Shown here in pieces: positions 15,661 to 23,821 of a stretch of DNA of 64,000 bases. Location of the stretch: contig NZ_QWGB01000005.1 of the NCBI RefSeq assembly GCF_003576345.1, positions 1,488,001-1,552,000 on the forward strand, read 5' to 3'. A model generated the notes under the pieces. The model was not told the origin of the DNA, did not search any database, and saw only the letters and a program-made list of their open reading frames with translations. Each line of letters begins with the position of its first letter. The first letter of the stretch is position 1. This DNA is from Henriciella barbarensis (GTDB lineage Bacteria; Pseudomonadota; Alphaproteobacteria; Caulobacterales; Hyphomonadaceae). The position numbers were made by a program, and so were the translations under genes.

Positions 15661-16887
15661 TCAGGCCAGAGCTTTGGCGCCTTCCGGTTGGGCGGCTGGC
15701 CTCGTCTCGGCTGGCACTCCAATTCGCGCAGCAAGTTTGAGGGCCATTACGCCAGCGATGGCCGACAGGATGGAGCCTGCAAGGACACCGATACGGACCT
15801 GGTCGAGGCTGTCGCGTGAATCAAAGGCGAGCATGCCGATGAACAGGCTCATCGTGAAACCGATACCGGTAAGGCATGCGACCCCGTAGATGTGGGCCCA
15901 GTTCGTGCCTTCCGGTCGGCGGGCGATTCCAGCCTTTACCGCAAGGAAAGTCGCACCGAACACGCCGATCTGCTTGCCAACAAACAGACCCGCTGCGACG
16001 CCAAGCGTGATTGGCGCGGCAAGATCCTCAAGCGACAGACCGCTCAGTGACACACCGGCATTTGCGAAAGCAAAGATCGGAAGGACACCAAAGGCGATCC
16101 ACGGGTGAAGCCCATGCTCCAGCTTGTGAAGCGGAGACTGCGCTTCCTTCGTCTTGCCGTGGATCGGGATGGCAAGCGCCGTCAGTACACCTGCAAGCGT
16201 CGCATGGACGCCTGATTTCAGCACGCAGACCCAGATGAAGACGCCGATGAGCGCGTATGGCGTAATCGTTTTCACGCCCGCCCGGTTGAGAACAACGAGC
16301 GCAGCAAGTCCGATCGCGGCCAGTCCAAGCACCATTGTCGAGAGGTCAGACGTGTAGAAAAGGGCGATCACGGTGATTGCGCCGAGGTCGTCGATGATGG
16401 CGATGGCGAGCAGGAACACTTTGAGCGATGTCGGCACCGAGCGACCCATCAGCATGAGTACGCCCAGCGCGAAAGCAATGTCGGTTGCCGCGGGGATCGC
16501 CCAGCCATTGAGCGTTTCCGGCGTGGACCAGTTGATCAGAACATAGATGAGCGCTGGCCCGGCCATACCGCCGACCGCCGCAATTAAGGGGAGGGCGGCC
16601 TTGTCGAATGAGGATAGTTCGCCCTCGAGGATCTCTCTCTTGATCTCGAGACCGATCAGAAAAAAGAATACGGCCATCAAGCCATCATTGATCCAGAGCA
16701 GAAGCGGTTTCGCGATCTCCAGCGCACCAATCTGAACGACGACAGGCGTTGTGAGGAAGCCGCCATACAGGCCGCTGAGAATGGAGTTGCTGGCAATCAA
16801 CGCCATCAAGGCGGCAATCATGAGCAGGATGCCGGCGGAAGATTCCAGTTTGAGGAAGTTCTGTATCCTCGCGACAATCAGGGACAT
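15661..16887 (-). CDS. nhaA: Na+/H+ antiporter NhaA
   Basis: The start at ATG 16887 (AGAAGGA upstream; the in-frame extension to 16935 lacks a ribosome-binding site) gives 408 residues and about 11-12 membrane segments. Hallmarks: LKLESSAGILLMIAAL at the N terminus, FFFLIGLEIKREILEGEL, WAIPAATDIAFALGVL and LLAIAIIDDLGAI with the paired ion-binding Asp residues. NhaA exchanges internal Na+ for external H+. It is the last gene of a leftward run beginning with SbtA. Since SbtA imports Na+ with bicarbonate, NhaA could recycle the sodium; this coupling is inferred from position. Confidence 0.95.
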   Translation of the reverse strand: MSLIVARIQNFLKLESSAGILLMIAALMALIASNSILSGLYGGFLTTPVVVQIGALEIAKPLLLWINDGLMAVFFFLIGLEIKREILEGELSSFDKAALPLIAAVGGMAGPALIYVLINWSTPETLNGWAIPAATDIAFALGVLMLMGRSVPTSLKVFLLAIAIIDDLGAITVIALFYTSDLSTMVLGLAAIGLAALVVLNRAGVKTITPYALIGVFIWVCVLKSGVHATLAGVLTALAIPIHGKTKEAQSPLHKLEHGLHPWIAFGVLPIFAFANAGVSLSGLSLEDLAAPITLGVAAGLFVGKQIGVFGATFLAVKAGIARRPEGTNWAHIYGVACLTGIGFTMSLFIGMLAFDSRDSLDQVRIGVLAGSILSAIAGVMALKLAARIGVPAETRPAAQPEGAKALA

Positions 16888-16916
16888 ATTATCGGTCCTT
16901 CTAACAGAGCAAGCTA

Positions 16917-16941
16917 GCCAGGGCGCGCGCGGCACCCTGGC
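16917..16941 (-). promoter_or_regulatory. intercistronic hairpin before nhaA
   Basis: An inverted repeat GCCAGGG / CCCTGGC with an 11-base GC-rich loop lies between the 58-residue gene and nhaA. No T-run follows, so it is more likely an RNA-processing or partial-attenuation structure than a terminator. Confidence 0.4.
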
Positions 16942-16971
16942 GGCGTTTGGGTTCAGAGATTTGGTGGCGAG

Positions 16972-17148
16972 TTACCAGTCGAGGTCGGGGTACTTGTCTG
17001 CGGCCCGTTTCTTCGAAGAGACCGGCGCCGACCGAGGCACGAATTCAGTACCTTCGTCAGGACGCGACTTGCGGTCGTTTTCGTAGGCGTCCTGCTCACC
17101 CATGACCTTGTCGGAGAATTCAGAGAACATCTCCATGAGCCAGTTCAT
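16972..17148 (-). CDS. small 58-residue protein between sbtB and nhaA
   Basis: The start at 17148 follows GAAGGAT at good spacing; a longer frame to 17208 has none. The 58-residue product begins MNWLMEMFSEFSDKVMGEQ (an amphipathic helix), then is hydrophilic and charged, ending KYPDLDW. There is no cysteine and no membrane segment. I do not recognise a family. Its position between the SbtA/SbtB pair and the antiporter makes it a candidate small regulator or linker of these transporters. Confidence 0.6.
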   Translation of the reverse strand: MNWLMEMFSEFSDKVMGEQDAYENDRKSRPDEGTEFVPRSAPVSSKKRAADKYPDLDW

Positions 17149-17279
17149 TTCGGTAATCCTTCTTGCTTCTCCATGAAATGGCAAAACTGATAGATAACTT
17201 CCAATCAAACTTTTATCTTGCCTACATAGTGAAAGGCTATTGAATTGCGGGTCTCAAGCGTGATCGCCCAAGCCCTCCT

Positions 17280-17585
17280 CTAGAAGCGTTCGGGGCGCAG
17301 GACGTTGACATCGCTGACACTGAGGACGCCGATATGAGCGCCTAGAAGCTTCTGAAGATCCTGAAGGGCAACCTGCATCACAGAGTCACTGCTGATGGCG
17401 ATCATGATCACCATGTCCTGGCTTGCCGACATGTCGCGGTCGCGCTGCCAGTAGCTGCCCTGCCCATAACCTGCGAGTGCGGGAACGACGGTGTAACCTT
17501 TGATGCCCGCGCTTTCGAGGACGCGACCCGCACGTTTCATGGCCATGCGTTCGATAATCAGTTCGAGCCGTTTCATTGCATGCAT
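17280..17585 (-). CDS. sbtB: PII-like protein SbtB (regulator of SbtA)
   Basis: The 101-residue protein has PII-like ferredoxin-fold features: KRLELIIERMAMKRAGRVLESAGIKGYTVVPALAGYG with a T-loop region, then QDMVIMIAISSDSVMQVALQDLQKLL. Cyanobacterial SbtB senses adenine nucleotides (AMP, ADP, cAMP) and binds the SbtA bicarbonate transporter. The start at 17585 has GGAGGCG inside the end of sbtA, 3 bases upstream, indicating coupling. The C terminus (SDVNVLRPERF) lacks the cysteine pair of the cyanobacterial C-terminal redox loop, so redox control is not expected here. Confidence 0.85.
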   Translation of the reverse strand: MHAMKRLELIIERMAMKRAGRVLESAGIKGYTVVPALAGYGQGSYWQRDRDMSASQDMVIMIAISSDSVMQVALQDLQKLLGAHIGVLSVSDVNVLRPERF

Positions 17586-17588
17586 GAT

Positions 17589-18575
17589 CTACGCGCCTCC
17601 TTGAAGCCACTGCGCCACTGTCAGGTATAATGGAATCCCGACGGCGATGTTGAATGGGAAGGTGATGCCAAGCGAAAGCGTTAGGTAAATGCTTGGCTTT
17701 GCCTCTGGCAGTGCAAGACGCATGGCGGCTGGCACGGCGATATAGGACGCCGATGCTGACAGCACCATAAGCAGGGTGGTGTCACCCGTATCGAGGCCGA
17801 GCAGGATGGAAGCGATTGCAGCCAGCGATGCAGATATGAGCGGCATGTAGATGCCAAAGCCGAGGGCTGCGGCGTCGAGCTGGCGCCAGCCATGCCGCAG
17901 GCCGCGTCCGGCCGACAGGCCCATATCGAGAAGGAAGAGGCAAAGAACGCCTTGGAATGGATCGACAAAAAACGGAGAAATCTGTTTTGCGCCATCCGTT
18001 CCGATCAGCGCCCCGATGATTAGTGCGCCGACAAGGACGACCACAGAGGCATTTAGAAGGACTTCCCGAAAGAGTTCACCGCTTTCAGAGCCGGCTACGG
18101 GTTCGGATTTCTGTTTGCCGCGCGATGCCAGGAAGAGGGCTGTAATGATGGCTGGAGCCTCCATCGCTGCAGCGACGGCGACCATGTATCCTGAACTTTC
18201 GATGTTCGCGGATGCCAGCAGCTGCGTCGCGGCAACGAATGTGACGATTGAGATGGAGCCATAGTGTGCTGCGGTCGCTGCGGCATCGATGCGACTGAGT
18301 TTACTAGTCACCCGCAAGGCACCATAGGCGATCGCCGGTAGCGAAAAGGACAATGCGATGGCGATGGCGAATACGCCAATCATTGCCAACGTCACTGGGC
18401 TTTCCGACATCGCGATGCCGCCCTTCAGGCCGATCGCCATCATTAAGTAGATGGCCAGACCCTTGGCAAACGCTTCGGGAATGCTCATCGATGAGCGAAG
18501 AAGCGCCGCGAGCAGGCCCAGAATGAAGAACAGGACGACAGGCGACAGAAGGGTGGTCAGGGCCAGATCGAGCAT
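17589..18575 (-). CDS. sbtA: SbtA-family sodium-dependent bicarbonate transporter
   Basis: The 328-residue permease has about ten hydrophobic segments. It shows the SbtA layout: SPVVLFFILGLLAALLRSSM, then EAFAKGLAIYLMMAIGLKGG, a repeat half beginning FQGVLCLFLLDMGLSAGR, and LLMVLSASASYIAVPAAMRLALPEA near the end. The two inverted five-helix repeats with the SASxS-like unwound motifs match known SbtA structures. SbtA imports HCO3- with Na+ across the inner membrane. Immediate coupling to a PII-like gene supports the call. Known mainly from cyanobacteria, homologues exist in other bacteria where the purpose (anaplerosis, pH, CO2 supply) is unclear. Confidence 0.87.
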   Translation of the reverse strand: MLDLALTTLLSPVVLFFILGLLAALLRSSMSIPEAFAKGLAIYLMMAIGLKGGIAMSESPVTLAMIGVFAIAIALSFSLPAIAYGALRVTSKLSRIDAAATAAHYGSISIVTFVAATQLLASANIESSGYMVAVAAAMEAPAIITALFLASRGKQKSEPVAGSESGELFREVLLNASVVVLVGALIIGALIGTDGAKQISPFFVDPFQGVLCLFLLDMGLSAGRGLRHGWRQLDAAALGFGIYMPLISASLAAIASILLGLDTGDTTLLMVLSASASYIAVPAAMRLALPEAKPSIYLTLSLGITFPFNIAVGIPLYLTVAQWLQGGA

Positions 18576-18687
18576 TGAGGCGACCTCTCTAAATTTTATC
18601 TGGGCGGCCGCGACCTGGGCGGCATTGCCTAACAGGTGCTGGATATCCAGTTTGAGCGCGTACCTACACGCTCACGCCATAAGAACA

Positions 18688-18712
18688 ATTCGGAAAATAG
18701 TATTATTCCAAT
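18688..18712. promoter_or_regulatory. LysR-type imperfect dyad upstream of sbtA
   Basis: A 25-base AT-rich imperfect inverted repeat (ATTCGGAAAATA ... TATTATTCCAAT, about 9 of 12 positions paired) sits 113 bases upstream of sbtA. It has the ATT-N-AAT frame typical of LysR-type recognition. The LysR gene at 19187-20101 is the nearest candidate. Confidence 0.4.
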
Positions 18713-18714
18713 AG

Positions 18715-19089
18715 CTAGAGGCTATGGATTGGCACGGCCTGCCACCTTGCGAGCGAATTCAGAACGGTCTTCGCATTCTCGATGAGGCGGGCCCGATCCT
18801 TGATCGGTCCAAAATATCGAAACTTGCAAAGCCATTTGGACTGGTCTGTTTCATCGATGATCGGTGTCGGGCATTCGAGAATTTCTATCGGCGCCCAGCT
18901 GATCAACGACTCAGTATGGAATGCAAGGCTTTCGCCGGTGCGTGACCATTCTGCAATCATCCAGAATTCATCTTCCGATTGCAGCGTATCTGCGCTACCG
19001 GTAAAGAAATGCTCGGCGCTTTCTGCAGTGGCATAGGCGAGCCGGACTGCTCGTGCGGGCTGATTGTTGTGCTTTCTCGCAAAGCTCAT
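18715..19089 (-). CDS. hypothetical protein, 124 residues
   Basis: The start at ATG 19089 is preceded by GAAGGAGA; an extension to 19203 would overlap the LysR gene and is rejected. The soluble product contains FWMIAEWSRTGESLAFHTESLISWAPIEILECPTP-type sequence with one cysteine pair spread over the second half (ECPTP, WLCKF) and several tryptophans. No family is recognised. It lies between the LysR gene and sbtA on the same strand and could belong to their regulon. Confidence 0.65.
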   Translation of the reverse strand: MSFARKHNNQPARAVRLAYATAESAEHFFTGSADTLQSEDEFWMIAEWSRTGESLAFHTESLISWAPIEILECPTPIIDETDQSKWLCKFRYFGPIKDRARLIENAKTVLNSLARWQAVPIHSL

Positions 19090-19186
19090 GCTTAGTCTCC
19101 TTCGGTGCAGGAAACGTAGGCAAGCCAGAACATTCTGAGAAATCGAATAAAACAGGCAAGTGCATAGCTTTATGCTATGTTGAGGC

Positions 19187-20101
19187 TTAGCGGCGTCCGA
19201 CAAGGACGGAGACGGCGGCCGTTTTCAACTCTTCTGCAAGCCTGACAAGACGGTCTCCAAGAGGTGAGGTCTGGCGCCAGATCAGGGAAATTTCGCGCCT
19301 TGCCAGTGGATCATCAATCTTCCTGACAACGAGATCTGGATCGCGCCTTGCTTCAGTCAAAGCATACAGGCTCGGTAGCACGGCGACGCCCGCGCCCATT
19401 TCTGCCATCTGTCGGATGGCATCGAGACTGGTGCCCTCATACTCGCTGCTCACATGAGCCCCCGCCGCTTCAGCGATGGACTGAATCTTCAGGTTAAACC
19501 GGTGCCCGTAGCCGAGTGTAAGCAAGGGCCTGTCTTTCAGGTCGGACAGTTTTACGTCGCCATAGCTTAGGGCGATGGGGTCGTCGGGGGCCGCGCAGAT
19601 CCAGAGTTCTTCCTCGAAGAGCGGCATGTGCTCAGCGTTGGCGTGATCCTCAATCGTCGAGATCACAGTATCGAACCGGCCATCATGTAAGTGTTCTTCG
19701 AGATCGATCGTGCGTTCCTCGCGCACGCTCAGGCGAAAGTCAGGGTACCTTGCGTGCAGGTGCCGCGTCACGCCCGGCAGCAGGTAAGGGCCGATCGTTG
19801 GTAGCACACCAAGCCTGATCCGTCCTGTAAGGGCGTCGTCCTCCGATGCCAGTACCGCCTTGAGGTCTTCAACGTCACGAAGGATGAGCCTGGCACGGCG
19901 CACTGCCTCTTCGCCCAGCGGTGTGAGAAACGCGCCGTGGCGGCCGCGCTCTATCAGGACATTGCCCAGATAGGCTTCCATATCCGCTACCTGCGCTGAA
20001 AGACTGGGCTGACTCACATTGGTTCGCTTGGCGGCTTCGCCGAACTTTCCCGTATCCGCGATCGCGACAAGGTATTGAAGTTGTCGAAGGGTAGGTCGCA
20101 T
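19187..20101 (-). CDS. OxyR-like LysR regulator lacking the redox cysteines
   Basis: The 304-residue LysR-type regulator has a winged helix-turn-helix at 1-65 (LRQLQYLVAIADTGKFGEAA, VSQPSLSAQVADME), a linker helix, and a substrate-binding-protein-like domain from about 93. It follows the OxyR layout closely (TIGPYLLPGVTRHLHARYP, TSLDAIRQMAEMGAGVAVLP). At the site of OxyR Cys199 it reads GHR (Arg201), and at Cys208 it has Ala210; the only cysteine is Cys169. Peroxide disulfide switching is therefore not possible, so it probably senses a small ligand. It may control the sbtA-sbtB-nhaA run downstream and the divergent 46-residue gene. Confidence 0.85.
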   Translation of the reverse strand: MRPTLRQLQYLVAIADTGKFGEAAKRTNVSQPSLSAQVADMEAYLGNVLIERGRHGAFLTPLGEEAVRRARLILRDVEDLKAVLASEDDALTGRIRLGVLPTIGPYLLPGVTRHLHARYPDFRLSVREERTIDLEEHLHDGRFDTVISTIEDHANAEHMPLFEEELWICAAPDDPIALSYGDVKLSDLKDRPLLTLGYGHRFNLKIQSIAEAAGAHVSSEYEGTSLDAIRQMAEMGAGVAVLPSLYALTEARRDPDLVVRKIDDPLARREISLIWRQTSPLGDRLVRLAEELKTAAVSVLVGRR

Positions 20102-20117
20102 CCATAATCTCCGGCTA

Positions 20118-20144
20118 TCAAGTGCAAAGATAATTACACTTTGA
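20118..20144. promoter_or_regulatory. dyad in the divergent promoter region of the LysR gene
   Basis: TCAAGTG and CACTTTGA arms around an AT-rich centre lie 17 bases from the LysR start and about 70 bases before the divergent small gene. This is the usual location of an autoregulatory LysR site. Confidence 0.4.
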
Positions 20145-20211
20145 GCTATGATGCTACTTGGTCCAAATCAAGGGCGTCCGCCACGAGGCGGATCTACAAA
20201 CGGAGAAAAAA

Positions 20212-20352
20212 ATGAGAAATCTGCAGTCGCCCCCTCCCGCCTACGCTTCGGAAAAGGCCGGTTCGCCGGCACTGCTCGCGCAGAGCCCATCCTTCCTGCG
20301 TCGCCTGTGGCGTGAGCGACGGGCACGCCGATATGCGTCCTCTCGCAACTAG
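20212..20352 (+). CDS. small basic protein, 46 residues
   Basis: The ATG at 20212 follows ACGGAG at correct spacing, and a strong terminator lies 65 bases after the stop, so this looks like a real monocistronic small gene. The product is Pro/Ser-rich in the first half and ends with a strongly basic helix, SFLRRLWRERRARRYASSRN. There is no signal peptide. No family is recognised; the basic tail recalls small RNA- or membrane-associated proteins. It is divergent from the OxyR-like LysR gene and probably under its control. Confidence 0.55.
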   Translation: MRNLQSPPPAYASEKAGSPALLAQSPSFLRRLWRERRARRYASSRN

Positions 20353-20417
20353 TGCTCTAGCGCTTCAAATACGCTGGGTTGGGCCTACCCACCCCTCATC
20401 CCCCCACCACCCAGCTG

Positions 20418-20447
20418 CCGCCCGGATTGAACATCCGGGCGGTTTTT
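20418..20447 (+). terminator. rho-independent terminator after the 46-residue gene
   Basis: Perfect 10-base arms CCGCCCGGAT and ATCCGGGCGG with a 5-base loop are followed by TTTTT. Confidence 0.9.
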
Positions 20448-20589
20448 GTTCGTATCGTAATGGATTTTCACGCTCTGGAGCCAGCTTTGCAATTCGAGTG
20501 CAAGGAAAGGGGCCAGAAGCGCCAAAATCAGCACTGCCGAGCGATTTGTATTAGACTGATATGTGAATTCATCTATTTATCTATAGCTG

Positions 20590-22284
20590 ATGGATCGATC
20601 ATTCCATGATGTGCTGGCCGCAGCTTACGAGTTGCCTGGAGAGCCTGAAGCCTTTGACCAGTTTCTGACCGAAGCCAAACGCTATCTCTTCGGCGACGAG
20701 GCAGGAGCGGTCATTGCAGATCATGTCGCCTTTGCTGAGGAAGATGATCCGTCGCTGGATCGACATACCAACCGGCTCGACAGATTGATCCAGAAGCTGG
20801 TCCAGTCTCAAGGTTCAACGGCCACGCGCTTTCACGCTATCCTCGACATTTCATCCTCAGGTTCGGTGATGGGCAATAGCGCGGCCGAGCGGCTATTTCG
20901 CTGCCAGTTTCCCACGACCCTTGATGCACTACCGCTGGACCATGAGGCGTTGAAGTTCATCCGCCGCTATCTTTCGATGACGCCCATCAGTCAGGCCGAT
21001 GATCAGGTGTTTCTCGCGACCGTCGAAGCCGATGACACGCGGTCGTGTATGGCACTTATTCAGCGTCCTGCAGATGCCGACGGTCTGGCGCGTATCAGTG
21101 TATCGTATATCGACTGGTCCGAGCGGCTCCTGAGCCGGATCGGTGCGGCTTTCGGTCTGACATCGGCTGAATCGTCGGTGCTCGCCGGGTACCTTCACAA
21201 CCAGACACCCGGTGACATTGCAGAGGACCGAGGGCGTTCGCTTGAGACGATCAAATCGCAATCAAAGTCGATCCTGAGGAAGAGCGGTTGCGCGCGGATG
21301 AGCGATGTCATTCACATCGCAGCAAGCATCGCCTATCTCCTACGCGAGATGCCTGACACGGCCGTGGAAAGTTCGGCGCCGCCACGCTGGGAAACACCAA
21401 AAAACGGGCTCCAGTTCTGCGAGGTTCGTAATGGACGCGAGCTTGCCTGGTACCGCCTCGGGAGCGGGACCCGTCCGGTGCTCTTTATTCATGGTCTCAT
21501 CCAGGGTCCGTTTTTCTCAGAAGAGTTCGTCGAGCTACTCAATGAGAATGACCTCTTCCTGATCTGTCCCTCGAGGCCGGGTTTTGGGTACTCTCAGCCA
21601 AGTCCGACGCGGGCTGATTACAATCAGACCGTCGTAAACGACTGTGTCGATCTGCTGACGCATCTTGCGGTCTCCGCCTTGCCAGTTCTGGTGCATCAGG
21701 GCGGCTCCAGCCACGGCTTCCGTATCGCGACCGAGCTTGGAATTGCTTGCGAGGGCCTGATGATCGTCGATGGCGGCGTTCCAGTGCATGACGAGGCGAG
21801 CCTTCGTTATATGGATAGCGGTTCGAGGATGATGGCCGCCGCAAACAGGCGTTCGCCCGGCTTTCTTAAAATGCTGACCCGGCTTGGCCTCGCGACTTAC
21901 CGCGTGCGGGGTGTCGAGACTTTCCTGCGCGAGCTCTATGGCAATTCGGCGCCTGATATGGCCGCACTTGAGGACGCTGAGATTTCTCGCCTCGCCGCTG
22001 AAGGCATTTTCCATGTTACCGAGCAGTCAGCCGAAATATGGGTCCGGGATGGCAATGCTGCGATGGAGAACTGGGAACAAGATTTTGAAGCCTATGGCGG
22101 CGCTCAGGTCTGGTTGCTTGGCGAGAATGCGAAGATCCTCGATCCAGCCTGGGTCCAGAAGCGCCTTGATACATGCGATCCGGAGAAGGTCAGCCTGTCG
22201 GTAATTGCAAACTCCGGAAACACCTTGCTGTACACGCACCCAGACGTGATCGTCGCCGAATTGATCCGTCTCCATCGATCCTGA
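20590..22284 (+). CDS. LuxR helix-turn-helix fused to an alpha/beta-hydrolase domain
   Basis: The 564-residue protein has three parts. Residues 1-180 are a PAS-like sensor region. Residues 185-250 are a LuxR-type helix-turn-helix (FGLTSAESSVLAGYLHNQ, DIAEDRGRSLETIKSQSKSIL). Residues 275-564 are an alpha/beta-hydrolase domain (VLFIHGLIQGPFF; nucleophile elbow GSSHG with Ser374; CPSRPGFGYS). At the place of the catalytic His the sequence reads NSGNTLLYTHPD, putting Asn544 where the family normally has His, so hydrolysis is doubtful. A DNA-binding domain placed before a hydrolase fold suggests a one-component regulator using the hydrolase pocket as ligand sensor. It is a single-gene unit. Confidence 0.85.
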   Translation: MDRSFHDVLAAAYELPGEPEAFDQFLTEAKRYLFGDEAGAVIADHVAFAEEDDPSLDRHTNRLDRLIQKLVQSQGSTATRFHAILDISSSGSVMGNSAAERLFRCQFPTTLDALPLDHEALKFIRRYLSMTPISQADDQVFLATVEADDTRSCMALIQRPADADGLARISVSYIDWSERLLSRIGAAFGLTSAESSVLAGYLHNQTPGDIAEDRGRSLETIKSQSKSILRKSGCARMSDVIHIAASIAYLLREMPDTAVESSAPPRWETPKNGLQFCEVRNGRELAWYRLGSGTRPVLFIHGLIQGPFFSEEFVELLNENDLFLICPSRPGFGYSQPSPTRADYNQTVVNDCVDLLTHLAVSALPVLVHQGGSSHGFRIATELGIACEGLMIVDGGVPVHDEASLRYMDSGSRMMAAANRRSPGFLKMLTRLGLATYRVRGVETFLRELYGNSAPDMAALEDAEISRLAAEGIFHVTEQSAEIWVRDGNAAMENWEQDFEAYGGAQVWLLGENAKILDPAWVQKRLDTCDPEKVSLSVIANSGNTLLYTHPDVIVAELIRLHRS

Positions 22285-22342
22285 GTCCGGACTTGCAGTC
22301 TCGGCCGGTGGCTCAGACGGCAACTGCCTTCATACCCTTTGT

Positions 22343-22374
22343 AAAAAAAAACAGCCCTGCCGAGGGGCAGAGCT
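22343..22374 (-). terminator. rho-independent terminator after the Sel1-repeat gene
   Basis: Arms CAGCTCTGCC / GGCAGGGCTG on the minus strand with a short loop are followed by nine T (complement of 22343-22351). Confidence 0.88.
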
Positions 22375-22411
22375 GGTAGCTCGGTAACAACGCATCCTGA
22401 TCAAACGCTTG

Positions 22412-23821
22412 TTAGTAGTCCGCACACTCCGGTCGCGTCGTGTAACGACCGTCCCGTGAGGTGATGGAGCTATTCTTACAGTAGCTCGGCTTCCAGTCTT
22501 TAAAGCTGTTGCCGAGCGTCTCGATCTGTTCACCGAGAGTTGGTGTACGCGGTATGGGTTGTACCGGCCGCTGGAGGTCAGCAATCATCTGCTCGTTGCG
22601 GCGGTCAATCTCCGCATTGCGCGCGGCGACAGCGTCGAGTTCTTCAACCATGTCGCAGCCAGGCGTGTAGCTTAGTGAACAGGCCTTGGCATAGAGATGG
22701 CGGTTGTGTCGGTCGCCATCCAGCCAATAGGTGGCGCTCGCATATGAATAACAAGACCAACCGTCGCCACGCTCACAGGCAGCCTTCGCGTACTTGGTCG
22801 TGTTGTTATGGTCCTCGCCGAACGCGAAATAGGCTGTGGATGCGGCCATTGTGCAATTATTCTCGCTTGGAACCGCGTCGCAGGCCTGGCTGTAAGCGGC
22901 GAAGCTTACCGGGTAATCTTGGTCGGAGTACGCGAAATTGCCTTCCATTTCGCACGCAACCATGCTGCCCAGTTCGCACCCCCGCTTGGCCATGGCCCTA
23001 GCAGAAACAGGATTCTTCTGAACACTGTTTACGCCGTGATGAAAGGAAGATGCGGCTAGCTCACAATTTTCGGCATCGCCGATGTCGCAGGATCGGTAGA
23101 GTGCATGTTCAGCCTGGTCAGGCTCCGCAGCTACGCCTTCCCCGCCTTTCAGGAAATGGTAGGACATATAGCAGCCGAAAGCGACGTCTTCTGCATCAAA
23201 CAACTGATCGTCGCCCGGTTCGGAAATACACGCGCGGCGATAGCCTAGAAGGGATTTTTCGGCTTCGGCGGTGACGCCCTCTACCGAGCCAAACGGACTG
23301 AACCAAAGGCCCTGGGAAAAACAGGCCGACGCCAGGCCGCGATCGCAGCCGATGGAGTAGGACCTGCCGACATAGTCCGGATCGTAGTTGGGCTTATCCT
23401 CATCCCGGAAGGGACCGACGCCAGCGATGCAAACAAGAGGGTCACCTGCAACACATCTAATTGCGATAGCCTCCTTGAAAATGCTTGGCGCGCCTGGTTC
23501 CTCCGCGAGATTGCCAGCATCATCATACACCATCCCGACGGCATACTCGCACATCTCAAGATTGCCATAGCGGCAGGCCTTGAGGAGATAGTAGCCCGTA
23601 TAGGTGCGGCTTACCGGGACGCCGTCTAGCCCCTTCAGGTGTTGATTGGCGAGGTTTTCGCAAGCCGCGTAACCGCCTTCCTCACCGCATTGCGCAATCC
23701 ACTCCGGATTGCCGCGGTCGGGCAGGCTGGCAGGCTCCATGGCCATCGCAGTCGGCTCGAGAACACCGTGCATCGCGATGATCGACACAACCGCTTTCCA
23801 GTGGCGGGTAAAAGGCGTCAT
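22412..23821 (-). CDS. secreted cysteine-rich Sel1-repeat protein
   Basis: The 469-residue protein has an N-terminal signal segment (about 1-28) and at least eight Sel1-like repeats, each containing spaced cysteines (CGEEGGYAACENLA, KACRYGNLEMCEYAVG, GCDRGLASACFSQG, SCDIGDAENCELAAS, RGCELGSMVACEMEG, ACERGDGWSCYSYAS). The helix-turn-helix repeats with intra-repeat disulfides resemble Helicobacter cysteine-rich proteins (Hcp). The repeats form a superhelical protein-binding scaffold, here probably periplasmic or extracellular. The C-terminal 70 residues are low complexity with a short Cys-containing end. Partner unknown; single gene with its own terminator. Confidence 0.82.
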   Translation of the reverse strand: MTPFTRHWKAVVSIIAMHGVLEPTAMAMEPASLPDRGNPEWIAQCGEEGGYAACENLANQHLKGLDGVPVSRTYTGYYLLKACRYGNLEMCEYAVGMVYDDAGNLAEEPGAPSIFKEAIAIRCVAGDPLVCIAGVGPFRDEDKPNYDPDYVGRSYSIGCDRGLASACFSQGLWFSPFGSVEGVTAEAEKSLLGYRRACISEPGDDQLFDAEDVAFGCYMSYHFLKGGEGVAAEPDQAEHALYRSCDIGDAENCELAASSFHHGVNSVQKNPVSARAMAKRGCELGSMVACEMEGNFAYSDQDYPVSFAAYSQACDAVPSENNCTMAASTAYFAFGEDHNNTTKYAKAACERGDGWSCYSYASATYWLDGDRHNRHLYAKACSLSYTPGCDMVEELDAVAARNAEIDRRNEQMIADLQRPVQPIPRTPTLGEQIETLGNSFKDWKPSYCKNSSITSRDGRYTTRPECADY

